Positions 30,855-39,451 of a DNA stretch of 64,000 bases are shown piece after piece. Numbering within the stretch: position 1 is the first letter of the stretch; each line of letters starts with the position of its first letter. The stretch spans positions 62,001 through 126,000 of the forward strand of contig CAVTTB010000002.1 of NCBI GenBank assembly GCA_963737555.1, given 5' to 3'. Below the pieces are notes generated by a model. That model searched no databases, was not told the origin of the DNA, and saw only the letters and a list, made by a program, of their open reading frames with translations. The translations under genes and the position numbers were made by a program. Source of the DNA: JAHJQQ01 sp963737555. Lineage in GTDB: Bacteria > Pseudomonadota > Gammaproteobacteria > Thiohalobacterales > Thiohalobacteraceae.

Positions 30855-32314
30855 TGCAAACCATCGACGACAATCTGACCGAGATTGGCACGCATATCCA
30901 GGTTGAATGCGGACTGTATCTGCTCGGTCACGTCGACCGCCGTCGCGGAGAAGTACAACACGGAAACCCGTTCGCGCAGCGCCATGACCTCATCCGTGGA
31001 TTTCTCCATGAGCCGCCCCGTCAGCATATCGAATTTATTTGCGCTGAGAGGCTGCATCGGAACATTCGATGCAACAATCTTGACGATGCGGTGTTCTTCA
31101 TGCGCCAGGGTGAAACGCAGCATATTCTGCAGGGCATGTGCATCATTCAATTCGAAGTCGGCCACAGAATGCAGGCGGTACTCATTGCCGACACTTTCGC
31201 GATAAAGCAACAGCAGAAATTCTTTATGCTCGCTCAGATACTGCAAGCGGCTTGGCAGGCACAGCGATGAGAAATCGTAGTTATCAACGTCGTTACGGAA
31301 AAAATGCGCGAACGGCTGATTGCCATCGGTGACAGCCACGGCCTGAGTCGTCAGATGCCCTTCCTGATTGCGACTGACGAAAAACGCCAACTGCATCGAG
31401 CTTTCGGAATACAGTCGCTCATAGAGCCAGGAGCACACCGACCAGTAATCGTCTTCGATATCCAGCTTGTATTTGTGCTTGTAGCGCGCGATCAATTCGT
31501 TGACGTAATTCGTAAAACCTTCCGGCGCGCTGTTGCTCTGCAGTTCTACGCGCAATTGGCATTCGACGTCATGCTGTTCGCAGGACACGACGCGGTAACG
31601 CAGATTCGAGAGATCCAGCCGCGGCTCCTGCTCTTGTAGCGAAATCAATCCAACCTGGATTTCCGACCCCGTGGTGAACCGGTAGATACCCTTCAGAACG
31701 ATCTGCAAACCACCCACCGATATGTCACGTGTGGTGCCATTGCAGACTTTTCCATTATGCTGGATCTGTACAGTGGTCACATACTGTAAGCGATCCCCGC
31801 GGCGGCGCTTGAAGTAACCCAGCGGTATCAAATCGGGTTGATACAATTCGGCACTGATCTCACGAGCGGTGGCGTCTTGCGCTGTGTTGACACCCACGCC
31901 GGCACGGCTGGCTGTGGACGCTGTGCGGGCCTGCTGGGCCTGGCGCTGAGCCGCCAGCTCACGCGCATTCTGTTCCTCGCGGACGGATCGATTGGTGTGT
32001 TTACCGTTGACGATAGACTCGTAGGTGCCTACCGTGAACGTGCCGTTGCAGGCATTGAGGCCATCCTGATACAGACCGTATGAGACGTCGTCCAGATAAA
32101 ATTCGCGGTTGTTCAGCATGTAGCGCTGACACTCACCGGGAACCTTGCCGCGCATGTCGATGGTTTCAAAACAGGGCTTGCGGATGCGCATCTCTTCCAT
32201 CTTGTTGAGGAAGCGCCCAGTCTCCGAGCCCTCGGTGACCTTCTCGACGATGAGTTCTTTTTCGCGCGCGCCGGCATAGGCGCTGCGATAATGTTTGACG
32301 GTGATTTCTGCCAT
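30812..32314 (-). CDS. PilZ domain protein, first of a tandem pair
   Basis: A 500-residue protein. Residues about 1-165 are an unknown N-terminal domain (FLNKMEEMRIRKPCFETIDMRG stretch, paraphrased by its conserved Cys and Arg), then a PilZ domain at about 170-265 with FKRRRGDRL (RxxxR) and TRDISVGG (DxSxxG). The C-terminal 230 residues resemble the C-terminal part of the following gene: AFFVSRNQEG and TTQAVAVTDG against PFFIARQEAG and LQAVAVPDG. There are no membrane segments. It starts 130 bp after the parE stop on the same strand. The role is unknown; c-di-GMP binding is inferred from the motifs. Confidence 0.82.
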   Translation of the reverse strand: MAEITVKHYRSAYAGAREKELIVEKVTEGSETGRFLNKMEEMRIRKPCFETIDMRGKVPGECQRYMLNNREFYLDDVSYGLYQDGLNACNGTFTVGTYESIVNGKHTNRSVREEQNARELAAQRQAQQARTASTASRAGVGVNTAQDATAREISAELYQPDLIPLGYFKRRRGDRLQYVTTVQIQHNGKVCNGTTRDISVGGLQIVLKGIYRFTTGSEIQVGLISLQEQEPRLDLSNLRYRVVSCEQHDVECQLRVELQSNSAPEGFTNYVNELIARYKHKYKLDIEDDYWSVCSWLYERLYSESSMQLAFFVSRNQEGHLTTQAVAVTDGNQPFAHFFRNDVDNYDFSSLCLPSRLQYLSEHKEFLLLLYRESVGNEYRLHSVADFELNDAHALQNMLRFTLAHEEHRIVKIVASNVPMQPLSANKFDMLTGRLMEKSTDEVMALRERVSVLYFSATAVDVTEQIQSAFNLDMRANLGQIVVDGLHCWLGATRMQLPAV

Positions 32315-32444
32315 TTGACCGGCGCCCCCACGCCGCTTGTACAGGCCGCCAAACCACCTTCAACTCATTGAATTCTATGTGGTCGGACGGCGATACCCAT
32401 GGTTGTGCGCTAGCCCATAACCCACTGGAACGAGCCGCACATCC

Positions 32445-34331
32445 TCAGATATCGGCCAGATCCCCACGTTTCTCCAGCCAGGCGCGGCGATCGACCACAC
32501 GCTTTTTGGCCAGCAGCATATCCATGACTTGATGGGTGTCGTCGCCGGCCTCGAGGGTGAGTTGCACCAGCCGGCGGGTGTCGGGATTGATGGTGGTCTC
32601 GCGCAGTTGCAGCGGGTTCATTTCGCCGAGGCCTTTGAAACGCTGCACGCCGATCTTGCCCTTGATCTTCTCGGCGGCGATGCGATCGAGCACGCCCTGT
32701 TTCTCGGCATCGTCGAGCGCGTAGAACACCTGTTTGCCGACATCGATGCGATACAACGGCGGCATGGCGACATAGACATGGCCGGCGTCGACCAGCGGCT
32801 GGAAGTGGCGCAGGAACAGCGCGCACAGCAGGGTCGCGATATGCGCACCGTCGGAATCGGCATCGGCGAGGATGCACACCTTGCCGTAACGCAGGCCTTT
32901 CAAATCATCCGAGCCGGGATCGACGCCGATGGCCACGGAAATGTCATGCACTTCCTGGGACGCCAGCACCTCGGCGGAATCGACTTCCCAGGTGTTCAGT
33001 ATCTTGCCGCGCAACGGCATGATCGCCTGGAATTCGCGATCACGCGCCTGCTTGGCGGAACCGCCAGCGGAATCGCCTTCGACCAGAAACAATTCGGTAC
33101 GCGTCGAATCGCCGGAGCTGCAATCGGCGAGTTTGCCCGGCAGCGCCGGACCGGATGTCACCTTCTTGCGGATGACTTTTTTGCCGGCACGCAGTCGTGT
33201 CTGGGCATTGCTGATCGCCAGCTGCGCGATGCGCTCGCCGACTTCGGTGTGTTGATTGAGCCATAGACTGAAAGCGTCTTTGACCACGCCGGACACGAAG
33301 GCCGCACATTCACGCGATGACAAACGCTCTTTGGTCTGCCCGGAAAACTGCGGATCCTGAAGCTTCACCGACAGGATGTAGCAACAACGGTCCCAGACAT
33401 CTTCCGGTGTGATACGCACGCCGCGCGGCAACAGATTGCGGAATTCGCAGAATTCGCGAATCGCCTCGGTGAGACCCGTGCGCAGGCCGTTCACATGCGT
33501 GCCGCCTTGCGCGGTCGGGATCAGATTGACGTAGCTCTCGCCGACCAGTTCGCCACCGTCCGGCAACCACACCAGGGCCCATTCGGCGGCCTCACGGTTG
33601 CCGGCAAGATTGCCGACGAAGGGTTCTTCGGGCAGATGCTCGGCACCGCCCAGCGCATCGACCAGGTAGTCGCGCAGGCCGTCTTCGTAATACCACTCTT
33701 CACGCTCACCGCTGGTCTCATCGAAAAATTTCACGCGCAGACCGGGACACAGCACCGCCTTGGCGCGCAGTACATGCTTGAGGCGCGGGATGGAAAATTT
33801 CGGCGAGTCGAAATATTTCTCGTCCGGCCAGAAGCGCACGGTCGTGCCGGTGTTCTGCTTGCCGACCGTGCCGACCTCTTTGAGATCAGAGGTCTTATCG
33901 CCGCCGGCAAATGCGATGTGGTATTCCTTGCCGCCGCGCCGCACCCATACGTCCAACTGTTTGGATAACGCATTCACCACCGACACGCCGACGCCGTGCA
34001 GACCGCCGGAGAATTGGTAATTCTTGTTGGAGAACTTGCCGCCTGCGTGCAGGCGCGTGAGGATCACCTCGACACCGGGTACACCCTCTTCCGGGTGCAT
34101 ATCCACGGGCATGCCGCGACCGTCGTCGCGCACCTCCAGCGAACCGTCCTTGAACACCGTCAGCTCGATGAGCTTGGCGTGCTTGGCAATGGCCTCGTCG
34201 ACGCTGTTGTCGATCACCTCCTGGGCAAGATGATTCGGCCGCGTGGTGTCGGTGTACATACCCGGGCGCTTGCGCACCGGATCGAGTCCGCTCAGGACTT
34301 CAATGGAAGAGGCGTCGTAGGTGGAGCTCAT
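32445..34331 (-). CDS. parE: ParE, topoisomerase IV subunit B
   Basis: The ATPase subunit of topoisomerase IV, 628 residues and intact. The GHKL ATPase motifs are VIDNSVDEAI, DDGRGMPVD and GGLHGVGVSVVNAL; the transducer holds QGGTHVNGLRTG; the TOPRIM domain has LFLVEGDSAGGSA and ADADSDGAHI. The C-terminal end RFKGLGEMNPLQL is typical. The start at 34331 gives MSSTYDASSIEVL, the usual beginning. It is probably the first gene of parE-PilZ-PilZ-parC. Confidence 0.97.
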   Translation of the reverse strand: MSSTYDASSIEVLSGLDPVRKRPGMYTDTTRPNHLAQEVIDNSVDEAIAKHAKLIELTVFKDGSLEVRDDGRGMPVDMHPEEGVPGVEVILTRLHAGGKFSNKNYQFSGGLHGVGVSVVNALSKQLDVWVRRGGKEYHIAFAGGDKTSDLKEVGTVGKQNTGTTVRFWPDEKYFDSPKFSIPRLKHVLRAKAVLCPGLRVKFFDETSGEREEWYYEDGLRDYLVDALGGAEHLPEEPFVGNLAGNREAAEWALVWLPDGGELVGESYVNLIPTAQGGTHVNGLRTGLTEAIREFCEFRNLLPRGVRITPEDVWDRCCYILSVKLQDPQFSGQTKERLSSRECAAFVSGVVKDAFSLWLNQHTEVGERIAQLAISNAQTRLRAGKKVIRKKVTSGPALPGKLADCSSGDSTRTELFLVEGDSAGGSAKQARDREFQAIMPLRGKILNTWEVDSAEVLASQEVHDISVAIGVDPGSDDLKGLRYGKVCILADADSDGAHIATLLCALFLRHFQPLVDAGHVYVAMPPLYRIDVGKQVFYALDDAEKQGVLDRIAAEKIKGKIGVQRFKGLGEMNPLQLRETTINPDTRRLVQLTLEAGDDTHQVMDMLLAKKRVVDRRAWLEKRGDLADI

Positions 34332-34409
34332 GGCACTCGATATCGAAATTCGAAAGAAATGTATGAGAACCAGTAGGCGCATCTACTCAGGCGCAGAAGG
34401 ACCGTTCAA

Positions 34410-34972
34410 TCATCGTGCGGCACACCATAGCGCATGCGTTGCAGCATTTCCTGGCGCGGCAGTATCCCCTTCCTCGGCGTGGCAAAGATAATACTGGTAC
34501 AGCTGTTCACGATAGCGCCCGACCCCCAGACCTGACAGTGGCGCCCAGGCCGTATCGACCGACTGCCACGCCGAGCGGCTGGTGCCGTAGGCATAACTGC
34601 GCAGTTCGCGTGTCGCACAACGTATCCCCTCAAAAAAGACATTTTCGGCACCGCTTTGCGCGCTCAACACCAGCACATAGCGGACGACACCGTCTGCACC
34701 GACCGACAGACTGCGTTCGTCGATGAACATGTCCAAACTGGAGCCCGCAATCTCGATAGGCACGTTGATCAGATGGTTCTTATCGGGATATTCCGGCAGC
34801 GCAACGGCCTTGCTCCGCCCAGGGCGTCTCCGCATCGTCGTGACTGCGCGCAGGGCCATCGGCATCCCAGACCGATTTGGCGGCATGGGTCACGGAGGCA
34901 CATGACATCAACAGTGCGAACGGCAGCACCAGTCGCAAACCGGTTATTGGTGGAAATAAAAATGGCGCGCAT
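34410..34972 (-). CDS. CNP1-like family secreted protein (frameshift near N-terminus)
   Basis: A protein of about 187 residues matching the CNP1-like family (named from a Neisseria protein, function unknown). The conserved core is KAVALPEYPDKNHLI, MFIDERSLSVGADGVVRYVLV, FEGIRCATRELRSYAYG and a final YQYYLC. A signal peptide (LRLVLPFALLMSCASVTHA) precedes it. The frame changes near 34800-34810. The exact start is uncertain: the ATG at 34972 needs another single-base shift, and a TTG at 34938 would be in frame with the signal peptide. Confidence 0.72.
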
Positions 34973-35052
34973 CCCCCTGGAAATCCAGACGGCATTCTAG
35001 AAGGGTTTTGCGGTGGCGACCAGCGCGCCGTGCCCGGACGGGACGGCGCGAC

Positions 35053-35643
35053 TCAGGCGAGATCGGTAATCAGCGAGGCGCGCACCGCCTCCGCGACCGG
35101 GGTGATGACCTCGCGGTACTCGGGGTGATCGATACCCATATTGATCGGCGCACCTTGTTTGGCAGCGGCGACCATCGCGGGCGTCAGCTCGAAGCGCAGA
35201 AAATGCACCGCAGAAGTCTTGTCCGCCGTTTCCCGCTCCATGTCCTCGTCGGCGATAGCGAACACCTGCTCGGCGTCACCGACCTGCACCCAGACCCGAT
35301 CTTCGATGCCGACCAATTTTGCCAGCACCACGCGTCGCTCGTCGGGATCGGGCACTTCGATCATGAAGGTCGCCTTCCAATTGCCGCCGTCCGGGATCAG
35401 CGGATTGTAGGCGTCCAATTCATCCTGAATACCGGCCGATTCGAAGATGCGCTCGATGCGCAGCATTTCCTGAATCTGATACTGCATCGTCAGGCGGTCT
35501 TCAAAATACAAGGTCGCCCACGGACCGATGCACACCAGGCGATTCTGCTTGTGCGCGAGTACGCGTGAACGGAACTCGCTGCGCAGCTCGGCGTATTTTT
35601 CCAGGGGGTACAGATCATCCCGGCTCAGTTTAACGGCGTTCAT
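35053..35643 (-). CDS. DUF3501 family protein
   Basis: A 196-residue protein of the DUF3501 family, which is consistently found beside rubrerythrin and CCG-type Fe-S oxidoreductase genes, as here. Family features include KLSRDDLYPLEKYAELR, LVCIGPWATLYFEDRLTMQYQ and a near-terminal DHPEYREVI. The biochemical function is unknown. The ATG at 35643 gives the family-typical MNAVKLSRDDLYP with GGAG eight bases upstream. It is the last of four genes that read leftward from 37899. Confidence 0.9.
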   Translation of the reverse strand: MNAVKLSRDDLYPLEKYAELRSEFRSRVLAHKQNRLVCIGPWATLYFEDRLTMQYQIQEMLRIERIFESAGIQDELDAYNPLIPDGGNWKATFMIEVPDPDERRVVLAKLVGIEDRVWVQVGDAEQVFAIADEDMERETADKTSAVHFLRFELTPAMVAAAKQGAPINMGIDHPEYREVITPVAEAVRASLITDLA

Positions 35644-35663
35644 GACAATCTCCATGGGCTGGT

Positions 35664-35969
35664 TCAGTCCTGATGCTTGTGTTCCAGATCGACGATCGGC
35701 TTGTCGGTGAACAGATAATCGCGCAGTTCCTTGTCGAACTTGGGATCGTGACGGCGGATCCATTCCAGCACCATCGCCGCGTGTTCTTTTTCCTCATCGC
35801 GGTTATGCGCCAGGATCGCCTTCAGATCCGGATCGGCACAGGCATCGACGCGCTGCTGATACCAATCGACTGCCTCCAACTCTTCCATCAGCGAGACGAT
35901 GGCACGATGCATGTCGCGAGTTTCCGTGGTCAGTTCTGCAATGGGTTCGTGATAGCCTTCGTTCGACAT
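35664..35969 (-). CDS. Encapsulin-type ferritin-like protein without cargo tail
   Basis: A 101-residue protein closely resembling the encapsulated ferritin EncFtn of Rhodospirillum rubrum: AIVSLMEELEAVDWYQQR and HNRDEEKEHAAM. The iron ligands that EncFtn uses (E32, E62, H65) correspond to E30, E60 and H63 here, and the Trp-Tyr pair is kept. EncFtn folds as a two-helix unit that needs dimers to build the ferroxidase site. Usual EncFtn proteins carry a C-terminal peptide that docks them in an encapsulin shell; this one ends at LEHKHQD with no such tail, and no shell gene is in the window. It probably works outside a shell. Confidence 0.87.
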   Translation of the reverse strand: MSNEGYHEPIAELTTETRDMHRAIVSLMEELEAVDWYQQRVDACADPDLKAILAHNRDEEKEHAAMVLEWIRRHDPKFDKELRDYLFTDKPIVDLEHKHQD

Positions 35970-36032
35970 TACTGTCTCCTTTTCTTGATATCTAGATCAT
36001 CAACTTGCAGGGGCGCACCGTAACTTCGTGCG

Positions 36033-37379
36033 TCAAATCCCGTAGGCGTGACGCAACAGCGTCATCGGATGTTCGGGTATACGGCCATCGCGCAGACCGT
36101 TCTCGATCTGATGACCGGCCATGGGACAGTCGCTGCTGTAATGATCGGCGTTGGCCTGGGTGACGCGATTGACCACCGGCTTGCAGATTTTCATCGAGGT
36201 CTCGTGGAACTCGCTCTTGACCGCATAGGTGCCGTCGTGACCGGAACAACGTTCGATGGCCTGCACCTCGGTATTCGGCACCAGTTGCAGCATTTCCTTG
36301 GTCTTGAGACCGATGTTCTGCACCCGCAGGTGACACGGCACATGGTAGGCGATCGTGCCGAGCGACTGCTTGAAATCGGTTTTCAGTTTGTCGTGCTTGT
36401 GGCGCAGCATCAGGTATTCGAACGGATCGAAAATCGCATCGCGCACCTTGGCGACTTGCGCATCATTCGGAAACATCAGCGGCAGTTCCTGCTTGAACAT
36501 CAACACGCAGGACGGCACCGGCGCGACGATATCCCAACCGTCGTCGATCAGCGCCAGCAACTGCGGGATATTGGCATCCTTGGCGGCGGCCACCGCATCG
36601 AGATCGCCGAGTTCCAGCTTGGGCATGCCGCAGCAGCGTTCTTTTTCCACCAGTCGCACGGGGATGCCGTTGTGCTCGAACACCGCCACCAGATCGGCAC
36701 CGATCTGCGGTTCGTTGTAATTGCCGTAGCAGGTCGTGAACAGCGCGACCTTGCCACGCGTCGGTCCGGCCGCTTCTATGGCCGTGGATTTCGGCTGATG
36801 ACTGCCCATGCGCTTGCGCAAGGTCGCACTGTGATATTCGGGGAGTATCGCTTCCGGATGCACGCCCAACGCCTTGTCCAGCAGCGCGCGCACCGGTTTG
36901 AGTTTATTGGCGGCATTGACCACCTGCGCCACCACCGGAATACCGGCGAGGCTGCCGACCATATCGGTGGAGGTGAGTAATTTGTCGCGTCCACGCACAT
37001 CACCCTTGCGGAATTTCACCGCCTTGGCGCGCAGCATCAGATGCGGGAAATCCAGATTCCATTCGTGCGGCGGCACGTACGGACATTTGGTCATGAAACA
37101 CATATCGCAGAGATAGCAGTGATCGACGACGTCCCAATAGACTTTCTTGGGCACACCGTCGAGTTCCAGCGTATCCGAGGCGTCGATGGCATCGAACAGT
37201 GTCGGAAACGAGTTGCACAGATTGAAACAACGCCGGCAACCGTGACAGATGTCGAACACGCGCTCCAATTCGTGGAACAGATTCTGTTCGTCGTAAAACT
37301 GTGGGTTCTGCCAGTCGAGCGCATGTCGCAACGGCGCTTCGAGACTGCCTTCGCGTCTTGATTCAGTCGGTGCGGACAT
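36033..37379 (-). CDS. CCG-domain Fe-S oxidoreductase
   Basis: A 448-residue GlpC/HdrB-like protein. The N-terminal part has two ferredoxin-type clusters (CHGCRRCFNLC and CYLCDMCFMTKCPY), each giving Cys ligands for a [4Fe-4S] centre. The C-terminal part holds two CCG-type domains, seen as EKERCCGMPKLE and IERCSGHDGTY. The start at 37379 has GGGAG nearby. It is part of the conserved rubrerythrin/DUF3501 group; an electron-transfer role to the rubrerythrin is likely but inferred. Confidence 0.92.
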   Translation of the reverse strand: MSAPTESRREGSLEAPLRHALDWQNPQFYDEQNLFHELERVFDICHGCRRCFNLCNSFPTLFDAIDASDTLELDGVPKKVYWDVVDHCYLCDMCFMTKCPYVPPHEWNLDFPHLMLRAKAVKFRKGDVRGRDKLLTSTDMVGSLAGIPVVAQVVNAANKLKPVRALLDKALGVHPEAILPEYHSATLRKRMGSHQPKSTAIEAAGPTRGKVALFTTCYGNYNEPQIGADLVAVFEHNGIPVRLVEKERCCGMPKLELGDLDAVAAAKDANIPQLLALIDDGWDIVAPVPSCVLMFKQELPLMFPNDAQVAKVRDAIFDPFEYLMLRHKHDKLKTDFKQSLGTIAYHVPCHLRVQNIGLKTKEMLQLVPNTEVQAIERCSGHDGTYAVKSEFHETSMKICKPVVNRVTQANADHYSSDCPMAGHQIENGLRDGRIPEHPMTLLRHAYGI

Positions 37380-37476
37380 CGCGGGACTCCCTACGGGGTT
37401 GATGCAGCGGGTCTTCGAAATAAATCCGGTCGGATCCCAGCTAGGATCCGACCGGGATCCGACCGGTTGACAGCAC

Positions 37477-37899
37477 TTACTTGTCGAGCTGATCCAGCGC
37501 CTTCTGGAAGCGGTTGGCGTGGGAACGCTCGGCCTTGGCCAGGGTCTCGAACCAATCGGCGATTTCGTCGAAGCCTTCGTCGCGCGCGCTCTTGGCCATA
37601 CCCGGGTACATGTCGGTGTACTCATGGGTCTCGCCGGCGATGGCCGCCTTCAGGTTGGAGGCGGTCGGACCGATCGGCAGGCCGGTGGCCGGATCGCCGA
37701 CGGCTTCCAGGTATTCCAGGTGGCCGTGTGCATGCCCGGTCTCGCCTTCGGCGGTGGAACGGAACACGACAGCGACGTCGTTGTAGCCTTCCACGTCAGC
37801 CTTGGCTGCGAAATATAAATAACGGCGATTCGCCTGGGACTCGCCCGCAAATGCGTCTTTCAGGTTCCCTTCCGTTTTACTGCCTTTCAGATTTGCCAT
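37477..37899 (-). CDS. Rubrerythrin-type diiron protein without rubredoxin domain
   Basis: A 140-residue four-helix diiron protein: LKDAFAGESQANRRYLYFA and STAEGETGHAHGH, then AIAGETHEYTDMYPGMA and FETLAKAERSHANRF supply the Glu and His ligands. Rubrerythrins reduce hydrogen peroxide. The usual C-terminal rubredoxin zinc/iron domain is absent, as in erythrins, so electrons must come from another protein, plausibly the Fe-S protein encoded next. It is the first gene of the cluster and has a palindromic operator-like site upstream. Confidence 0.92.
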   Translation of the reverse strand: MANLKGSKTEGNLKDAFAGESQANRRYLYFAAKADVEGYNDVAVVFRSTAEGETGHAHGHLEYLEAVGDPATGLPIGPTASNLKAAIAGETHEYTDMYPGMAKSARDEGFDEIADWFETLAKAERSHANRFQKALDQLDK

Positions 37900-37967
37900 T
37901 GTGACGTCTCCATTGTGACTTCAAATCCAGGTTCCATAACACGCCGGAACCTACGCTACTGAACATA

Positions 37968-37984
37968 TTTAGACTTGGTCTAAA
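37968..37984. promoter_or_regulatory. Palindromic operator TTTAGAC-N3-GTCTAAA
   Basis: A perfect inverted repeat of two 7-bp arms around TTG, 69 bp upstream of the rubrerythrin start. A further TTTAGAC half-site is at 38053-38059. The remaining 300-bp gap between rubrerythrin and xseB shows no gene. The symmetry and spacing are those of a dimeric regulator site; Rrf2-family or other iron/redox regulators are candidates, but the protein is not identified. Confidence 0.7.
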
Positions 37985-38203
37985 CTGTGGTCAACTCTAA
38001 ACAAGCCACCTACGCGTGTCAACCGCCGAGCCTCACACCTTACCCCGCTGACTTTAGACCCCGTGGCACGTTCATAATAGGCGACTTAGGCGATATGCGA
38101 CTCGCTGACATGCCTCAAGTCCAGTTACGAAAATGCGCATGCGTTGACCGTCGCCAATCTGCGGGGTACCGTTACGCGCCTGACGCAACCCGCGGAGTCT
38201 ATC

Positions 38204-38446
38204 TTGGCCAAGAAACGCAGCGAAACCACCGACTTTGAAACCGCCTTGAAAGAGTTGGAAGGCTTGGTGGAAAAACTGGAACAGGGTGATCTCAACCTGG
38301 AGGCCTCGCTGGCCGCCTTCGAACGCGGCGTTCAGCTCACCCGCACCTGCCAGGAGGCGCTGAGCACAGCCGAACAAAAGGTCGAACAGCTGGTGAACCA
38401 GAGCGGACAGGAGCAGCTCGCACCGTTCGACAGCGACGAGACCTGA
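38204..38446 (+). CDS. xseB: Exodeoxyribonuclease VII small subunit
   Basis: An 80-residue protein. The core SFETALKELEGLVEKLEQGDL-like segment (here TDFETALKELEGLVEKLEQG) and SLAAFERGVQL are the XseB signature. XseB coats XseA to form exonuclease VII, which trims single-stranded DNA. The start is the TTG at 38204, giving MAKKRS, because GGAG lies seven bases upstream and no family sequence matches further upstream. ispA begins 7 bp after the stop, the common xseB-ispA-dxs arrangement. Confidence 0.92.
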   Translation: MAKKRSETTDFETALKELEGLVEKLEQGDLNLEASLAAFERGVQLTRTCQEALSTAEQKVEQLVNQSGQEQLAPFDSDET

Positions 38447-38452
38447 GCGGTC

Positions 38453-39359
38453 ATGGCCACGCCCGACAGCGCGCTGAACACCTTTTTGGCGGAATGCCGC
38501 ACACGCATCGAAGACGCGCTGGAACACCAGCTGCCCAGCGCCGAGACGCACCCCTCACGTCTGCACCAGTCCATGCGCTATGCGGTGCTCGGTGGCGGCA
38601 AGCGTGTGCGCCCGCTCCTGGTATACGCCGCCGGCGCGGCCGTCGGCGCGCCGCCGGGGCGTCTCGATATCGCGGCCTGCGCGGTGGAATTCATCCACGC
38701 CTACTCGCTGGTGCATGACGATCTGCCGGCCATGGACGATGACGACCTGCGCCGCGGCCGCCCCACCTGCCACCGCGCCTTCGACGAGGCCACCGCCATT
38801 CTCGCCGGCGATGCCCTGCAAACCCAGGCCTTCTATGTGCTCGCGCACGCCCCGGAACTGGATCTCCCGGCCACGCTACGCCTGCGTATGATCGAAACCC
38901 TGGCCTTGGCCTCCGGCTCGCGCGGCATGGTCGGCGGGCAGGCCATCGACCTCGCCGCGGTCGGGCAGACCCTGGATATCGCCCAACTGGAGGATATGCA
39001 CATCCACAAGACCGGCGCGCTGATCCGCGCCAGCGTGCTGCTCGGCGCCCTGTGCGCAGACACGCCAGGACGAAGCGCGACTGAAACACCTCGACCATTA
39101 CGCCAAATGCATCGGCCTGGCCTTCCAGATTCAGGACGACATCCTCGATGTGGTCGGCGACACCGCCACGCTGGGCAAGACCGCCGGTGCCGACACCGCC
39201 CGCGACAAGCCCACCTACCCGGCCCTGCTCGGCCTGGGCGGGGCCCGGGAACGCGCCGCGGAACTGCTGGCCGCGGCCCAGGAATCACTGACCGGGTTCG
39301 GCACCGAGGCCGATCCACTGCGCGGTCTGGCCGACTATATCGTGCAGCGCCAAGCGTGA
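38453..39359 (+). CDS. ispA: Farnesyl diphosphate synthase (one frameshift)
   Basis: A short-chain prenyltransferase of about 302 residues that makes farnesyl diphosphate from IPP and DMAPP/GPP. The first aspartate-rich motif is DDLPAMDDDDLRRGRP and the second QIQDDILDVVGD; GGGKRVRPLL lies upstream. The frame changes near 39055-39065, just before RQDEARLKHLDHYAK. It sits between xseB and dxs, as in E. coli. Confidence 0.95.
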
Positions 39360-39451
39360 TTAAGCCCTGATTCCCCCACCGTGGGGAAGTTTGCTTGAAT
39401 GTGCCTCCCCCTGCCCGGATAATGCCCGGTCTCCAGTGGCGCACGCAGCTC

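Noticed and set aside
35000..38000. Encapsulin shell gene near the ferritin-like gene
   Set aside because: All genes between parE and xseB are otherwise assigned and none has the HK97-type fold signatures or the expected length.
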